A stretch of DNA of 64,000 bases from Megamerina dolium (Eukaryota > Arthropoda > Insecta > Diptera > Megamerinidae), in assembly GCA_963854835.1 (NCBI GenBank), contig OY978530.1, positions 20,115,437-20,179,436 on the forward strand. The letters are read 5' to 3'. This document shows, one piece after another, positions 11,036-24,064 of this stretch; position 1 is the stretch's first letter, and each line of letters begins with the position of its first letter. The notes under the pieces are model-generated. The model saw nothing but the letters and a program-made list of their open reading frames with translations. It was not told the DNA's origin and did no database searches. The translations under genes were made by a program, and so were the position numbers.

Positions 11036-11725
11036 TGTAATGAAACAAATTGATATTGCTATATTGATCGTGTTAGAGAGTTATTTGTCCTGGGCAAGGA
11101 TTGCCTCATGAAGAACTAACTAAGCTAACCAGTGAATATATTGTCTCAGTCCAATCGTCAGTCAAAGCGGTTGCACCGCTCCATCAATTGACAGCTCGTG
11201 TGTTGCCACTACAAGCTTGACATAAAGTGAGAATAAAACCACAGTGTTTAAGTGATAGTTTAATTCTGATTTTTATTTTCGAATATGGGCTCTATTTATA
11301 CCACATAATTCTTTCCAGAAATTCCAATATTCCCATCCATTTCCATATGCTGACCTAGATCAATCAACACCTAGATTGCAGCATAAACCAATGCTTAGAT
11401 TTGGGTCAATTGGTCATACATACATAACACTTAGAGTGGCGACACAATAATTCATAATTGTGTAAACACAATATAATTATATTCTATATCAATGCAAGTG
11501 ATCGAAAATATCAGTATATCATGTTGCCTGTACATTTCAAGAAAAGCGAAATGTAAACAAAAGAATAACAAAAATAGATATGTATGTATGAACATGTATG
11601 TACATAATGATATACATACGTGTAGTTGATGCAAGCATATTTGTATGTACGTAATGTATTGTTGTACAGTACAGTATATTGCTATGCACAATGGTATGCA
11701 TATGCGATGATATGGTACCACTACA
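11036..11725 (-). repeat. 5' LTR of the 412-like Gypsy
   Basis: Same length and termini as the 3' LTR (690 bp). Differences seen by eye lie near 11112, 11359 and 11478. Confidence 0.93.
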
Positions 11726-12815
11726 GTAGTCATGGAGTGGTATATATCTGTTCACCGTGCGCATGTATCAGGTGGAGTGTTCTGCATAATCTGATATCCG
11801 AGTGGCAAATGCATCTGCTGTTTCTGGTGATCGCAGATTACTGATGTCAAGCTTTCTTTGTGTTAGGCTTCGTTAGTTCTTTACGATATATAAACGTGTT
11901 CGCACCTTAGCTGCAACAAGGTAATGATCAAAGTCGATGTTGGCACCGCGGATCGATTTCACTTCCATTGCACAGATAGCATGTCTTCAGTCGATCATTA
12001 CGTGATCAATTTGGTTTTTCATTCGTTGATCTAGAGACAGCGATTTCTCGTTATGGATATTAAGATGCTGAAAGCTGGTACTACTAATTACCATGTTTCG
12101 TGCTGCGGTGAAGCCGATGAGCTTCATTCCGTTATTGGAGGTGTTCTGGTGGAGGCTGATCTTTCCGACAGTTGGACCAAAGGTACCTTCCTTGCCTACC
12201 CTGGCATTGTAGTTGCCAAGCACCATATTGGTATCGTGGCGGGGGGAGCGGTTATAAACATCTTCGAGGCACTGAAAGAAGTTCTCTTTGATCGCATCGT
12301 CTTTCTCATCAGTCGGAGCATGAACACATATTAAGCGGATGTTGAAAAACTTTGCCTTAATGTGGATTGTTCCCATCCGTTCGTTACAGATGTGAACTGT
12401 GAGACAAGATATCGTATGCTCTTACTGACAACAAATCTACATCCTAGTTTGTGTCTCTCCGCATAGCAATTGTAATAGATATCACAGGACGCTCTTTTAG
12501 AAAAACCCTGTCCCGTCCATCGCATTTCCTGAAGTGCGGTGATGTCAGCCTTATATTTGCCAAGGGCATTAAGCAGCTGAAAATAGGCATCTTCTCTATT
12601 GAGGGACCAGACATTCCAAGTGCATATCCCTAAATCGTAGTGCTTTTTCCTTTGTGGTGGTCATCAACACAACCGGTAATCCTTCTCCTTTAACCACTGA
12701 AGTTTACGCCACTAACTTCAGCCACCTCCCAGCGGGTGCCAGCAAGATGTTGCCCGGTGGTGGAGGACCTCCATTATAAATGAAGGTGCCATCACAAGCA
12801 AACGGAACAGTTGAT
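11726..12815 (-). pseudogene. RTE-clade LINE copy 3, endonuclease part (right of Gypsy insertion)
   Basis: The minus strand holds the 5' UTR and the APE-type endonuclease. It reads MRWTGQGFSKRASCDIYY, then CVHAPTDEKDDAIKENFFQ, then VGKEGTFGPTVGKISLHQN and NQIDHVMID. Where intact copies read GDFN, this copy has GNYN. Frameshifts break the frame near 12330-12400. The 5' part resembles 40700-40870 of copy 6. Together with 7074-7789 it formed one element. Confidence 0.9.
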
Positions 12816-12944
12816 ACGACCTGCCATATCCGAAAGCAGTATCGCCGATTATCCAAAACATAGAACATATCCAAAGCCTGTATAGATTTGGCTTCTAACT
12901 TTATGTTTTTAAATTTATGTCTCGGGACTTTTAGAATGAATCAT

Positions 12945-13153
12945 CTAGAGTAGTTCTTTCCTGAAATGCAGTCTTTATTCTGAATTCTTATTTCTAAAAT
13001 TATATAAGCTATATATTATAAGTTATAAGTTTATATTTTTACTTAGCCTAAGCCACTCATTCTCTCTTTGTTCTTATTCTGCACATATTGTGTACATATC
13101 AGGGGAAATTCGGTTTTATATTTACATTGTGCCAATTCCGTCAGTAGCATAGC
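12945..13153 (-). repeat. Interspersed repeat R1, continuous copy
   Basis: Reverse complement of the blocks at 840-890 and 1453-1600, with few differences. It contains CTTAGCCTAAGCCACTCATT and CCAATTCCGTCAGTAGCAT. It is followed on the minus-strand 5' side by the small ORF at 13169-13447, which may belong to the same unknown element. Confidence 0.6.
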
Positions 13154-13168
13154 ATTTTACTTTTTCCT

Positions 13169-13447
13169 TTAGTCCTGACTGCTGTATATTGCTCTGTCGA
13201 TTATACTGAAGATTTCCTTGGGGCCGATCAAATTAAGTACTGTGTCATATGTATCTGCAAAATTTACGCTATCAGACATAATTTCAATATATTTGGAATA
13301 TATTTGTTTATCGAGTTTTTCTATCTCCATCCGTCCATTAACCGCTGGTATTGCTAGTATTATAGTATCGAGTATCGAGTAAACCTGTAAATTTCGTTGA
13401 TCTTTTAATATGTCACAAACACCACAAGAGACTACGCTTCTAACTAC
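13169..13447 (-). CDS. Unassigned small ORF (about 90 residues)
   Basis: An open minus-strand frame ending TAA at 13169-13171. It contains VVSCGVCDILKDQRNLQVYS, IPAVNGRMEIEKLDKQIYS and NLIGPKEIFSIIDRAIYSSQ. The frame opens without ATG, and the first Met is at MEIEKL. Its composition is protein-like (amphipathic, balanced charge), unlike the surrounding noncoding DNA. It sits directly upstream of repeat R1 and may be the end of a gag or an accessory ORF. I do not recognise the family. Confidence 0.35.
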   Translation of the reverse strand, partial: VVRSVVSCGVCDILKDQRNLQVYSILDTIILAIPAVNGRMEIEKLDKQIYSKYIEIMSDSVNFADTYDTVLNLIGPKEIFSIIDRAIYSSQD

Positions 13448-13567
13448 TTTATTTTGTGAAACTTATTCTGCATATATACAGACTGCTTAATACTAACTAC
13501 CCTAATTCTGCAGTGATATATGTGCTATCATGAATCTTAATTCTTAATTATACACGATATCACTAAT

Positions 13568-13693
13568 CAAATATGTGCGTCTACGGCACACATTTGCTCA
13601 ATGATATTCATTATACACATCATCGCACAGTCGCCAGCAGAATTAGAAATGCACTTAACCTAAACAAATATGTACTTCTACGGCACATATTTG
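13568..13693. repeat. Twin hairpins, 97 bp apart
   Basis: 13568-13596 and 13665-13693 are two 29-base imperfect palindromes. The arms are CAAATATGTGC-type and the loop is TCTACG-like. The two copies are related to each other as direct repeats. Function unknown. Confidence 0.55.
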
Positions 13694-14149
13694 TCTAGTG
13701 ATATTGCTTAGATATTGCTAATCGCACTACGCCAGACCACAATCGTCAGCGAATGGTTCTGTTCATACTTGAACATAATATTTTCGGGTGTATGTTGTCA
13801 AGCTTTATTTTTTATATCTGATGCAATAAATCGATGCAGTTACATGTCAATGACATATTCTTTCATGAGATTTCACCACTGCCAGCGGAAATCTTGGAGA
13901 TTGAAACTCCATTACAACTATTATGCAATTTTTTTATAGTGATATAGTAAATATAACTGGTGAGGAAACAATGCTAGCAGCTTTAGCTGAAAGCAATTTA
14001 AAGTGACTGTTGAAGACATCCACAATTACATAGATGTATTGATAATTATTGAATTTTGATAATAAAATTCAATAATCTGCAAGCGTTGTTCGTTTGTAAG
14101 TCGATTCGTGGTTAAATTATAGACCAAACTGTTGCCAAAAAGAAAGTTG
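13694..14149. other. No recognised feature
   Basis: AT-rich sequence without a supported gene. Confidence 0.3.

Positions 14150-15987
<1,838 letters not shown>

Positions 15988-16021
<34 letters not shown>
15988..16021. repeat. (TA)n microsatellite, right part
   Basis: Continuation of the tract split by Tc1 copy B. Confidence 0.9.
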
Positions 16022-16025
<4 letters not shown>

Positions 16026-16128
16026 AAAAATCTTATCGATATTAAATTTGTTATGCATCAGCCGGGGATTGAACCACCGACCTACAGATCAGAAGAACAC
16101 ACTAACCACTGAGCTACGGCACCCACTA
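16022..16128 (-). mobile_element. tRNA-derived SINE, 5' head only
   Basis: Reverse complement of the SINE head. The B-box region GATTGAACC and the A-box region CACTGAGCTACGGCACCCAC are present. It also includes about 35 bp of body (ATAACAAATTTAATATCGAT in sense). The 3' portion is replaced by microsatellite. Confidence 0.85.
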
Positions 16129-16184
16129 ATATATACATATATATGTATATATACATATATATATATACATATATGTATATATAT

Positions 16185-16260
<76 letters not shown>
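16129..16260. repeat. (TA)n/TACA microsatellite
   Basis: TA tract with TACA interruptions on the SINE 5' side. Confidence 0.95.
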
Positions 16261-16494
16261 TGGTAAAAAGGGTGCTGTCTAAAGGCTAGGAGTTTAGTCG
16301 CTAAGTATCGTTAAATGTTGTGGTGGAAATAGTACAGAATAGCCGGTAGGATACTGCGAAGTATCTTGTCAGACAAGATATTTTATGTTAAAGGCTTAAC
16401 GCAGTATTAGAATTTTAACGCTCGGAGCTTAATTGGTCCCAAATTCCTGCCCTTGGTTTAATAAACACGTATTATCCTGTATCAAAGTAAAAAA
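16261..16494. other. No recognised feature
   Basis: Unique-looking AT-rich sequence between the microsatellite and a LINE remnant. The ending GAAGTATCTTGTCAGACAAGATATTTT contains a small inverted repeat. Confidence 0.3.
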
Positions 16495-17640
16495 CAAACT
16501 ATATTCCAAATGGAAAGGAACTCAGACTGATCTTAGCTGGGAAGAATATAAAATTGCTCGCAACAGGTTTTTTAGCTACAAACTTCTCTCCAGTCCCTCA
16601 ATTATGGGTTAATATTCGGAACCTTAAAATAACTAACATTCAGTGTACTCTTAATCCTGAGGTGCTTAGCAAATTTTTCATTTCCTCTAGTACTTTTTCA
16701 AATGATTCTTTTGAACATTCTATCATTAATGACGATGTAGCATTTCGATTTGTTTCTGATTGCGAGGATGATGTGGTTAGGTGCTTGATGAGGATGTCTT
16801 CAAATTCTGGTGGAATTGGTGGTATCCCCATAAGGTTTATTAAAATAATTCTTTTATATATTCTTCCCTTATTAACGCTTATTGCAAATCATTGGTTTAC
16901 CAGCTCCAATAAGATTTCTATTGCTCGTGAACCAAAGGACTTTAGACCTATTAGGATTTTACCAGCCTTAGTCAAAGTTTGTGAGCATTTAATTGCCGAA
17001 CAAATTTTTTATTTTTAATAAATTTTTTAATTTTTTTAATTTTTACTATTCACCTTAAGTCCATTAACGCGTGGGCAGACAAAAACAAGTTGAGAATTAA
17101 CCCTTTGAAATATAAGATATTGGCCATATCGGGGAAGAATATATGCTCTCTAATTACTTAATTAATCCTAATCTTCGGTTTTTCAATTAACTCTAGGCTA
17201 AAGTGTTATAATCACGTTAATGGAGTCGTCTCTATAATAAATTATATTTTACGTTCCCTTCACTTTTCAGCTCAATACACTCCGTGTGTAATTAGAGTTA
17301 ACTTGGTAAAACAGTAAGTAGTTCTCAACGTAAATCTGCACTAGCATTCAACAGTTGGTCTGCGCTTTTATGATCATATTTCTGATAAATCTACTGCTAT
17401 TTTAGAAGTTGGATTAGCTGACTTTTTGGAAATCCGTATTATTTATTTTCATAGACTTATCACTTGCAAAACATTTTTCATATGAAACATTAGGATTTTT
17501 GCAATCTACCGGATCCACTCAACTGATTATACCTAGGTTTACTTATTTGAATTCCAGTCATGCCTTTTTCGTCAACGCCATTAGAATATGAACTCGTTTC
17601 TTTCTATCCGTACTCAAGCGAATTGTTCATGTTGGCGGAA
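16495..17640 (+). pseudogene. Jockey/CR1-group LINE reverse transcriptase remnant
   Basis: Read across several frames. It shows the pre-RT segment (SWEEYKIARNRFFSYK), then MSSNSGGIGGIPIRFIK, then KDFRPIRILPALVKVCEHLI (RT block 1). After a gap comes INAWADKNKLRINPLKYKIL and a later block near 17190-17330. The FADD catalytic box is deleted. Multiple stops and frameshifts mark an old copy. The clade is inferred from the SNSGGIGGIP and FRPI motifs. Confidence 0.7.
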
Positions 17641-17794
17641 CAATATCATCCGCATTACAATGAATCCCTTTAACTTCCCTAAATTATACCTTCTCACCGT
17701 CTTACTTCTACCTCCTTATCTTTTCTTCACCTTATCTTTTTTTAATTCTTTTTTTTTGTTTAAGTTTTTTATATCTATCCTTTAGTTAAGTTTC
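17641..17794. other. T-rich spacer
   Basis: Pyrimidine-rich sequence between the LINE remnant and the inverted-repeat element. No gene. Confidence 0.3.
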
Positions 17795-17847
17795 TTACTG
17801 CCGCACTCAGAACCGTTCATTAAGTTTCCACTGCCGATTGAAGGCCG

Positions 17848-20212
17848 ATTGGTGCTAGCGCAATCCTTATTGAACTCATCGCAAGCCAAGTCACCGGACG
17901 TCATGTAGTTTGTTCTGCGCGCTATGTGATGGGGCCTTTACTCTGCAATGAGGGTGCCAACATGTAGCAAGCTCTGCTCAGTCCGGTCCCTCTATAGGCT
18001 AGGTACGTATATCCAAATGGTTGATGTCTTCGAAAAATACAAGACTGACATCAACGCACTTCAGGAAATGCGATGGACGGGACAGGGCTGCTCTAGAAGT
18101 GCATGTAATATATATTACCGTTGTCATGCGGAGAGGCACAAACTCGGTTGCGAATTTGTTGTCAGTAAAACACTATGACATCTTGTCTCGCAGTTCACAC
18201 CTGTGAATGAGCGGCTGGCAACAATCCGCACTAAGGCAAAGTTTTTCAACATCAGCCTAATATGTGTCCACGCTCTGACGGATGATAAGGACGATGCGAT
18301 CAAAGAGAACTTCTTTCAGCGTCTCGAAGAAGTTTATGACCGTTGCCCCCACCACGACTTCAATGACAGGGTGGACATGGAAGGTACCTTTGGTCCAACT
18401 GTCGGAAAATTCAGCACCCACCAGAACACTTCCGATAACGAAATGAGGCTGTTCGATTTCGCCGCAGCACGAAACATGGTAATTAGTAGTACCAGATTTC
18501 ATCATTTTGACATCCATAAAGCGACGTGGCCGTCTCCACGCGAGTTGTTAAGGAGCGGTACAGAGAGAAGAGGAGTGCTGAGGACGTCTTTTCAAGAAGA
18601 AGAGAAAGCTAGAAAGACGCGAGATTAAGAAAATAGACATGTGTATAGACAGGAATGAGCCTCGATAATTCTTTGAGAACATCAGGCGCCTGAGTGGCGG
18701 TTTAAACCCTGGAGCCTCTTTCTGTCATGACAACAATGGGAATCTGGTTACAAATGTCCAGAGTGTACTGAGCTTATGAAGGGAACACTTTTCTACGTTA
18801 CTGAATGGTGACGACTCGACCAATCCCGCCAGTGGGGGAAATCTCCCAAATTCCCCAATCACGGATGATAGTGTAGATGTTCTACCACCCGACCATGACG
18901 AGGTCAGAGAGGCCATATCTAGGCTGAAAAACAACAAAGCTACAGGTGCTGATGGCCTGCCTGCCGAGTTGTTTAAGACCGGAGACGATGATCTGCTCAC
19001 CAGCGTTCCCCATGATTGGAGGTTCAGTGTTCTCCGTCCCGTAAATAAGAATTGGCGCCAACTACCGTGAAATAAGTGTTCTTAACAACGCATACAAGGT
19101 TCTGTCGAGTGTACTGTGTGAAAGGTTTAAGTCTATCCTTAACAACCTGATTCAGACCAGGTCTGAATCAGGTTATTTCAGGTTGGAGACCAGATCATCA
19201 TCAACGAGTTTTTCACCGCAGAAAAACAGATTGACGCAAACCGTCTATTTTTTGATTATAAAGCCGCTTTCGACGCCCCGATTAAGGATTACCTATACAT
19301 AGCAATGTCTGAGTACGGTATTCCTGCGAAGCTAACTCGGCTTTAAAGAATGACACTAAGTAACTGCCGTTGTGCAGTGCAAGCTGGGAACGTCTTCTCC
19401 CCGCCGTTTAATGCCGAACGGAGTTTCAGACAAGGTGATTCGTTATCATGCGACTTTTTCAATCTTATTATGGAGAAATTAATACGAGCTGCTGATCTAC
19501 AACATAATGGAACTTTCTTCAACAAAAGTTTCATGCTGTTAGCGTATGCCGACGATATTGACATAATCATCATGAACACGCGAGCAGTCAGTGCAGCGTT
19601 CTCAGAGTTGGAAAGAAAATCGCGTCGGATGGATCTTACGGTGAACGAGGGCAAGACGAGTATCTAGTGTCAACAAAAAAAGAGTACCGGCGTCTTGGAC
19701 AACACGTCACTGTTGACAACTACGCTTTTGTAGTAGTCAAGGACTTTGTCTATCTTGGAGATATTGCGAAGGATCACTTTTGCTAACAGGTGCTACTTTG
19801 GGCTTAGTAAACTGAGAAGTCGAGCCTTTTTTCGAGCAACGAAAACTACACTCTACCTCAGATGAGAGAATGATCTGAATTTTCGAGAGAAAAATTTTAC
19901 GCAAGATCTTTGGACCTATTTGAGTTGGTGGCGAGTATCGAATAAGGTACAACCACGAGTTGTATGAGCTGTATGCCGAAACTGACATAGTAAAGCGGAT
20001 TGAAGAAGGTGTTATATCAGGAACCCGCTGGTGGACAAAGTGGAAGAGGAAGACGTAACCTCCGCTGGAAAGACCAAGAACTGGAGAACTTGTCAGTGCT
20101 TGGAAGTTCTAGCTGGCGCCAACCAGTGAAGAAAATAGCTAGCTGGCGAAACATGCTAGATTCGGTCTAAATCGATTTTCGGTTGTAATTGCCAGTAATG
20201 TAAGTAAGTAAA
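17848..20212 (+). pseudogene. RTE-clade LINE copy 4, degraded
   Basis: The 5' UTR (GCTAGCGCAATCCTT) matches copy 6. The endonuclease keeps DINALQEMRWTGQGC and FGPTVGKFSTHQN, but the GDFN box is broken. A deletion then jumps to the post-endonuclease basic linker. The RT has KNNKATGADGLPAELFK and AYADDIDIII, but lacks much of the fingers. A 15-bp fold-back lies at 19144-19174. The one-base deletion at about 19657 is shared with copy 2. The tail is GTAAGTAAGTAAA. Numerous frameshifts. Confidence 0.9.
19144..19174. repeat. Perfect 15-bp palindrome inside RTE copy 4
   Basis: The arms AACCTGATTCAGACC and GGTCTGAATCAGGTT are separated by one A. Intact RTE copies have a different sequence here, so the palindrome arose by local fold-back duplication. 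Confidence 0.8.
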
Positions 20213-20455
20213 ACAAACAAAAATGTCAAAAAATTATTAAAAAATGAAGAAAATGATTTCCCGTGCTAAATTTTAAGTATCATATTAAGAGGCACTTTTG
20301 AATCATTAATTGACTCTGAGAGTGAATTTTTTCAAAAATTCGCTAAGGGACGATTTAAGTAATCGTCAAATAATTCTGAGTGCGGCAGTTAGTGTTATAT
20401 TTATTAAATTTCATTAGTATGTACATTTTTTTTTATTACAGTTGTTGCGATGCTT

Positions 20456-20673
20456 TAAATTTCCTCATGCGTTAGCAATTCATCACTAAATTTCTCATCA
20501 CTTACTGATTGTTCAATAGAGGTTTGAATGGCATCAAATTGTTATATTATATCATCCAGTTTCGTGAATCGTACTTCTATATCTGCGATGGAATAGTTGG
20601 GCTGTGAAATGTAATTTACAATGCACGTAATACTTGCTTTAATGGCGCTCCTCTGATGAAGAAACTCTTCCAT
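20456..20673 (-). pseudogene. BEL/Pao gag N-terminal fragment
   Basis: The minus strand from ATG at 20671-20673 reads MEEFLHQRSAIKASITCIVN, then DIEVRFTKLDDII. One internal TAA follows, then FDAIQTSIEQSVSDEKFSDE. The pattern of Lys/Arg-Ser-Ile-Lys-Ala and LEVRLxKLDxI belongs to the N-terminal coiled region of BEL/Pao Gag (DUF1759-type proteins). The rest is missing. Confidence 0.6.
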
Positions 20674-20974
20674 AATAATCCGATATTATTAAAATAATCC
20701 GCGGTTCAAAGGACTAAATTATGTTCATGAATCGAAGCACCAATTGCACCAGTTCCAATGAATAATAAATTGTTAGGCAATATGGTGTATTATCATGAAA
20801 TTATAAATTTTATTGCTACTTGTAATTACGAAGAAATGTACATTACGTGTGTTGCTATCAAGTGACCGAACGGAAGTGAATACGAGAGAGAGAACGAATA
20901 ATGATACGAATAATAACGTATGACAGTGAGATATATCATATCATTTAAGTGCAGAGTTGCAACATCAGAGTCGC

Positions 20975-20978
<4 letters not shown>
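20674..20978. other. No recognised feature
   Basis: On the minus strand this lies upstream of the BEL-like gag start and may be its leader. No LTR or primer site could be fixed. Confidence 0.3.
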
Positions 20979-21308
<330 letters not shown>

Positions 21309-21590
21309 AATTTTTTGGTCCTTCGAGCCGGATAGACTCGCAACTTTGGTACGATATTGTCTTGCCCAGAGGTAGGTGGAGTAATCTAGTGAAAAATGCA
21401 TGCAAATTAAAATCATAAAGTTTGAAGTATTGAAATATAACGATCTGCACATAATCGATTGTTTGTTGGTTTCTTACGGCAAGTATGACTTATACCTCGA
21501 CATTTGCGTGGATTTTCCACTACGCAATAATTTCTAGTAAAAGTAGAAAAAACAAAAAAATAAGTTCTTGCAACGTAGTTTTTTTATTAT
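21309..21590. other. No recognised feature
   Basis: Spacer between the microsatellite and BEL/Pao remnants. No domain seen. Confidence 0.3.
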
Positions 21591-22450
21591 TCAGGGTGAT
21601 TTTACACGGCTACACCTCTTCACGGCTACAGCGCCGTGAAGAGGTACAAACTCTTTATCAATTGCATTGCGAATTCTCACGAGTATAGCACCTGTCTCTA
21701 CTCATGCTCCGCATGCAAAAAGAGACATCAGTCACTATTACATAGACCGGCAGCTCCATCGTCTTCTATTCGGGAAAACATTCGCACTACGTTCACCTTA
21801 CAGATACTTGCTGTGCTCAATGTAACACATGATGTGGCACCAGTATCTAAAAGTCCTCAAAGGGTATTACGATGCTTCTTGCGACTGCCCTAATACACAT
21901 CAAATACAATGACATAGCCTTCACAGCCCCCGCCTTAATTGACTCCGGAGCTCGTTGATCTAAGATTAGCATATAAAAAGTCACATAGGAAGGGAGGGGA
22001 TATATATCCATCAGTAATAATGAAAGGACTTCGAAGGGCCATTCTGCGATTCTAGATCACTCAAAACAAGGTCTTTGGCTGGATAATTACCGGACCAATT
22101 CAGCCACCGCAATGCAGTAAAACGTTCTACAATAAAATCGGCATCGGCCGAAACAAAGACATTTCGAATTCGTCTTCTCCTTCCAGGATATATTTTTCTG
22201 AAAGTGTGCATGCAACTCCCCTGTTGTTAAAATATGCTGCCCACTATGCAGTCGCTCCGGCAATGTGAAAAATTCTCTTCACTTATAGCGAATGAGAAAA
22301 TTTCAATTCCAAACAAATACTGTTTTTGCTATAACTATTTGGCAAATACACAAACTCTTGCAGAGAGCCAAAGCCACTTCTCGTGATGTTTTTGTGGAAA
22401 ACGGCACCATTCCCTGCTGCACCAAATGAGGCACAATACAAAAACGACAT
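21591..22450 (+). pseudogene. BEL/Pao gag zinc-finger and protease-region remnants
   Basis: The segment at 21660-21740 reads the end of a BEL knuckle block (CSACKKRHQSLLHRP). A protease-like stretch follows (ALIDSGAR in a shifted frame near 21945). At 22230-22440 a second block resembles CPLC...MHSLRQCEKF and CICVNCLATSHTLAEC of the copy at 26400-26600, but carries stops and frameshifts. These are parts of an old copy of the element that continues at 22988. Confidence 0.55.
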
Positions 22451-22987
22451 GCAACTTATATCCAATCAGAAAGTCGATTCCAAGTCGCTCTCACTTATCA
22501 TCATTTTTTTTTTTCTCTTCCTGATACTGTAATTATAGGATTTACTTGAAGTTAGCAGTTTTCAACGGTGTTTACGGCATTCTTGATTTATATTGTATTT
22601 CTCATAGAGCAATTTTCCGATTGCTTCTACCCTCTATGTGGATCTGTAATTCTACGAATTACTCGAATTCGAATTTTCAAATTCTCTTCGGCATTTTGAT
22701 TTATATTGTAATTCTACAAATTGCTGGAAGTCTCGACTTTTCCATATCTCATCTCTGCGAACAAGTGCAAGTGCAAGTGCAATATACGTCACCCTCTCAA
22801 CGGAAGGCTTCGTCTCTCTGAGAGAACACTTGCCAGACATTTTTTCCGGATATTCAATTCCAAATTTGAGCACCGAAGTACAGAAGATTTGCTTCGCAAC
22901 CTTTGTTCGTCTCTATTTTGGAATTTTTCAAATTGCTTGAACTTTTTTTCTCTAGACATACGTAATTCTATGAATTACGCATTAAAA
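22451..22987 (+). other. Probable BEL/Pao leader or LTR
   Basis: Sequence upstream of the gag start at 22988. The motif TTGATTTATATTGTA recurs near 22581 and 22697, and a GTGCAA micro-repeat lies at 22762-22781. No clean LTR ends identified. Confidence 0.35.
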
Positions 22988-24064
22988 TGTCAGCTTTAAA
23001 GCTATTCAAGGCAGCCTCAGAGGAAATCATCGATTTTGAGACAAATTTCCAGGCGGTTTTTGCTGATACCCACGACCGATTTTTTCTGGAAGTCCAAGAA
23101 AAGGAGTTTGAAGTCCTATGGAATGAATAAAGAAATGCATATTTTTCCATCGGAAGAGAAGAAGTTGGTAAAAATAATTTTGTTCAAATCAAGGAGACAT
23201 ATAAAAAGTGTAAAACCCCTTATGTCCAATGCCTCTCGGCCATCAACGCTCAGCTACACGAGCTTGACGCTGAGGTGGCACATCCCGCAACTTCAAGTCC
23301 TCCTGCTGAGAGTCCCTCTCACAACTGCTCGTTTCCCCAACTTCCTCCATGTGACACCCCATGTTGCTCTGGTGATTATGTTTCTTGATCAAGTTTTCGA
23401 GACATGTCCACGGCCCTATATCAAAACAATCCCCGATTATCCCCGGTTGAGAAACTTATAAATTATTACAAAAAACCCGTGGAGAAGCACACAATATATT
23501 AAAGTCAACTCCGTTGACTAACGATTGTTTCCGATAGCATGGAAAAATCTGGAAGAACGATATGAGAATATCCTCATCAACATTCAATTGCAAACACTTT
23601 TCAATTTGCAACCAATTATGCATGAAACCGGTTCTCACATAAAACGCTTACAGCGTACGATAAATGATTGCATTACAAAGTATGCACAAGTCATTGGGAT
23701 GCAGTTATTGTTTATTTGTGTTCCACAAAACTCCCTCCTATGTCTGTGGGAACAATCTTTAAAGGACAAACGAAAAATGACTTTGATGCTTTTCTGACAG
23801 AACGGTTTCAAACACTGGAGTCGGTGTTAGATATTCAACGTGGTACCCTGCAACTCAGCCAACCACAGAATCAGCAACTCAGCCAGCCAAGTAATCCGCA
23901 ATCCAACCAGTTGCAGAATCGGCAACCCGGCCGATCCGAAAATTTCAAGCGGCATCGTTCTCCTCCAGTAAATTCTCGAAATGTGAATACATTTCACTCG
24001 TCAATTACTCAACCGACTTGGTTGCCCCGAATTTGTTAAAATATCAGTATGTGAACGTTACAAT
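22988..24064 (+). pseudogene. BEL/Pao gag, degraded
   Basis: Starts MSALKLFKAASEEIIDFE and continues in broken frames: an N-terminal coiled region, Ser/Pro-rich linker, SSFRDMSTALYQNNPRLSPV, LQTLFNLQPIMHETGSHIKR, VIVYLCSTKLPPMS and FDAFLTERFQTLESVLDIQR. The last is a typical BEL gag block. A Gln/Ser/Asn-rich tail follows. Several stops (near 23130, 23386, 23500) inactivate it. The sequence is cut at 24064 by RTE copy 5 and resumes at 25939. Confidence 0.75.

Larger units (their letters stand above)
7790..11725 (-). mobile_element. 412/mdg1-like Gypsy retrotransposon, internally deleted, with two LTRs
   Basis: 3936 bp with two 690-bp LTRs, flanked by the 4-bp duplication GTAG (7786-7789 and 11726-11729). 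The host sequence rejoins exactly to RTE copy 3. On the minus strand the order is 5' LTR, primer-binding site, leader, end of RNase H, integrase, polypurine tract, 3' LTR. Gag, protease and RT are absent. I see about three differences between the LTRs, indicating recent insertion. A non-autonomous copy needing proteins from a relative. Confidence 0.95.
17798..20388. mobile_element. Candidate PIF/Harbinger-type MITE or DNA element enclosing RTE copy 4
   Basis: CTGCCGCACTCAGAA at 17798-17812 is matched by its exact reverse complement at 20374-20388. Both are flanked by TTA (17795-17797 and 20389-20391). A 3-bp TWA duplication is typical of PIF/Harbinger. Nearly all the interior is a degraded RTE, so the original element was small (about 230 bp), or the RTE inserted into a deletion derivative. 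Confidence 0.6.

Noticed and set aside
17588..17785. Phe/Leu-rich 65-codon ORF
   Set aside because: A T-rich stretch with no similarity or start context; probably chance.
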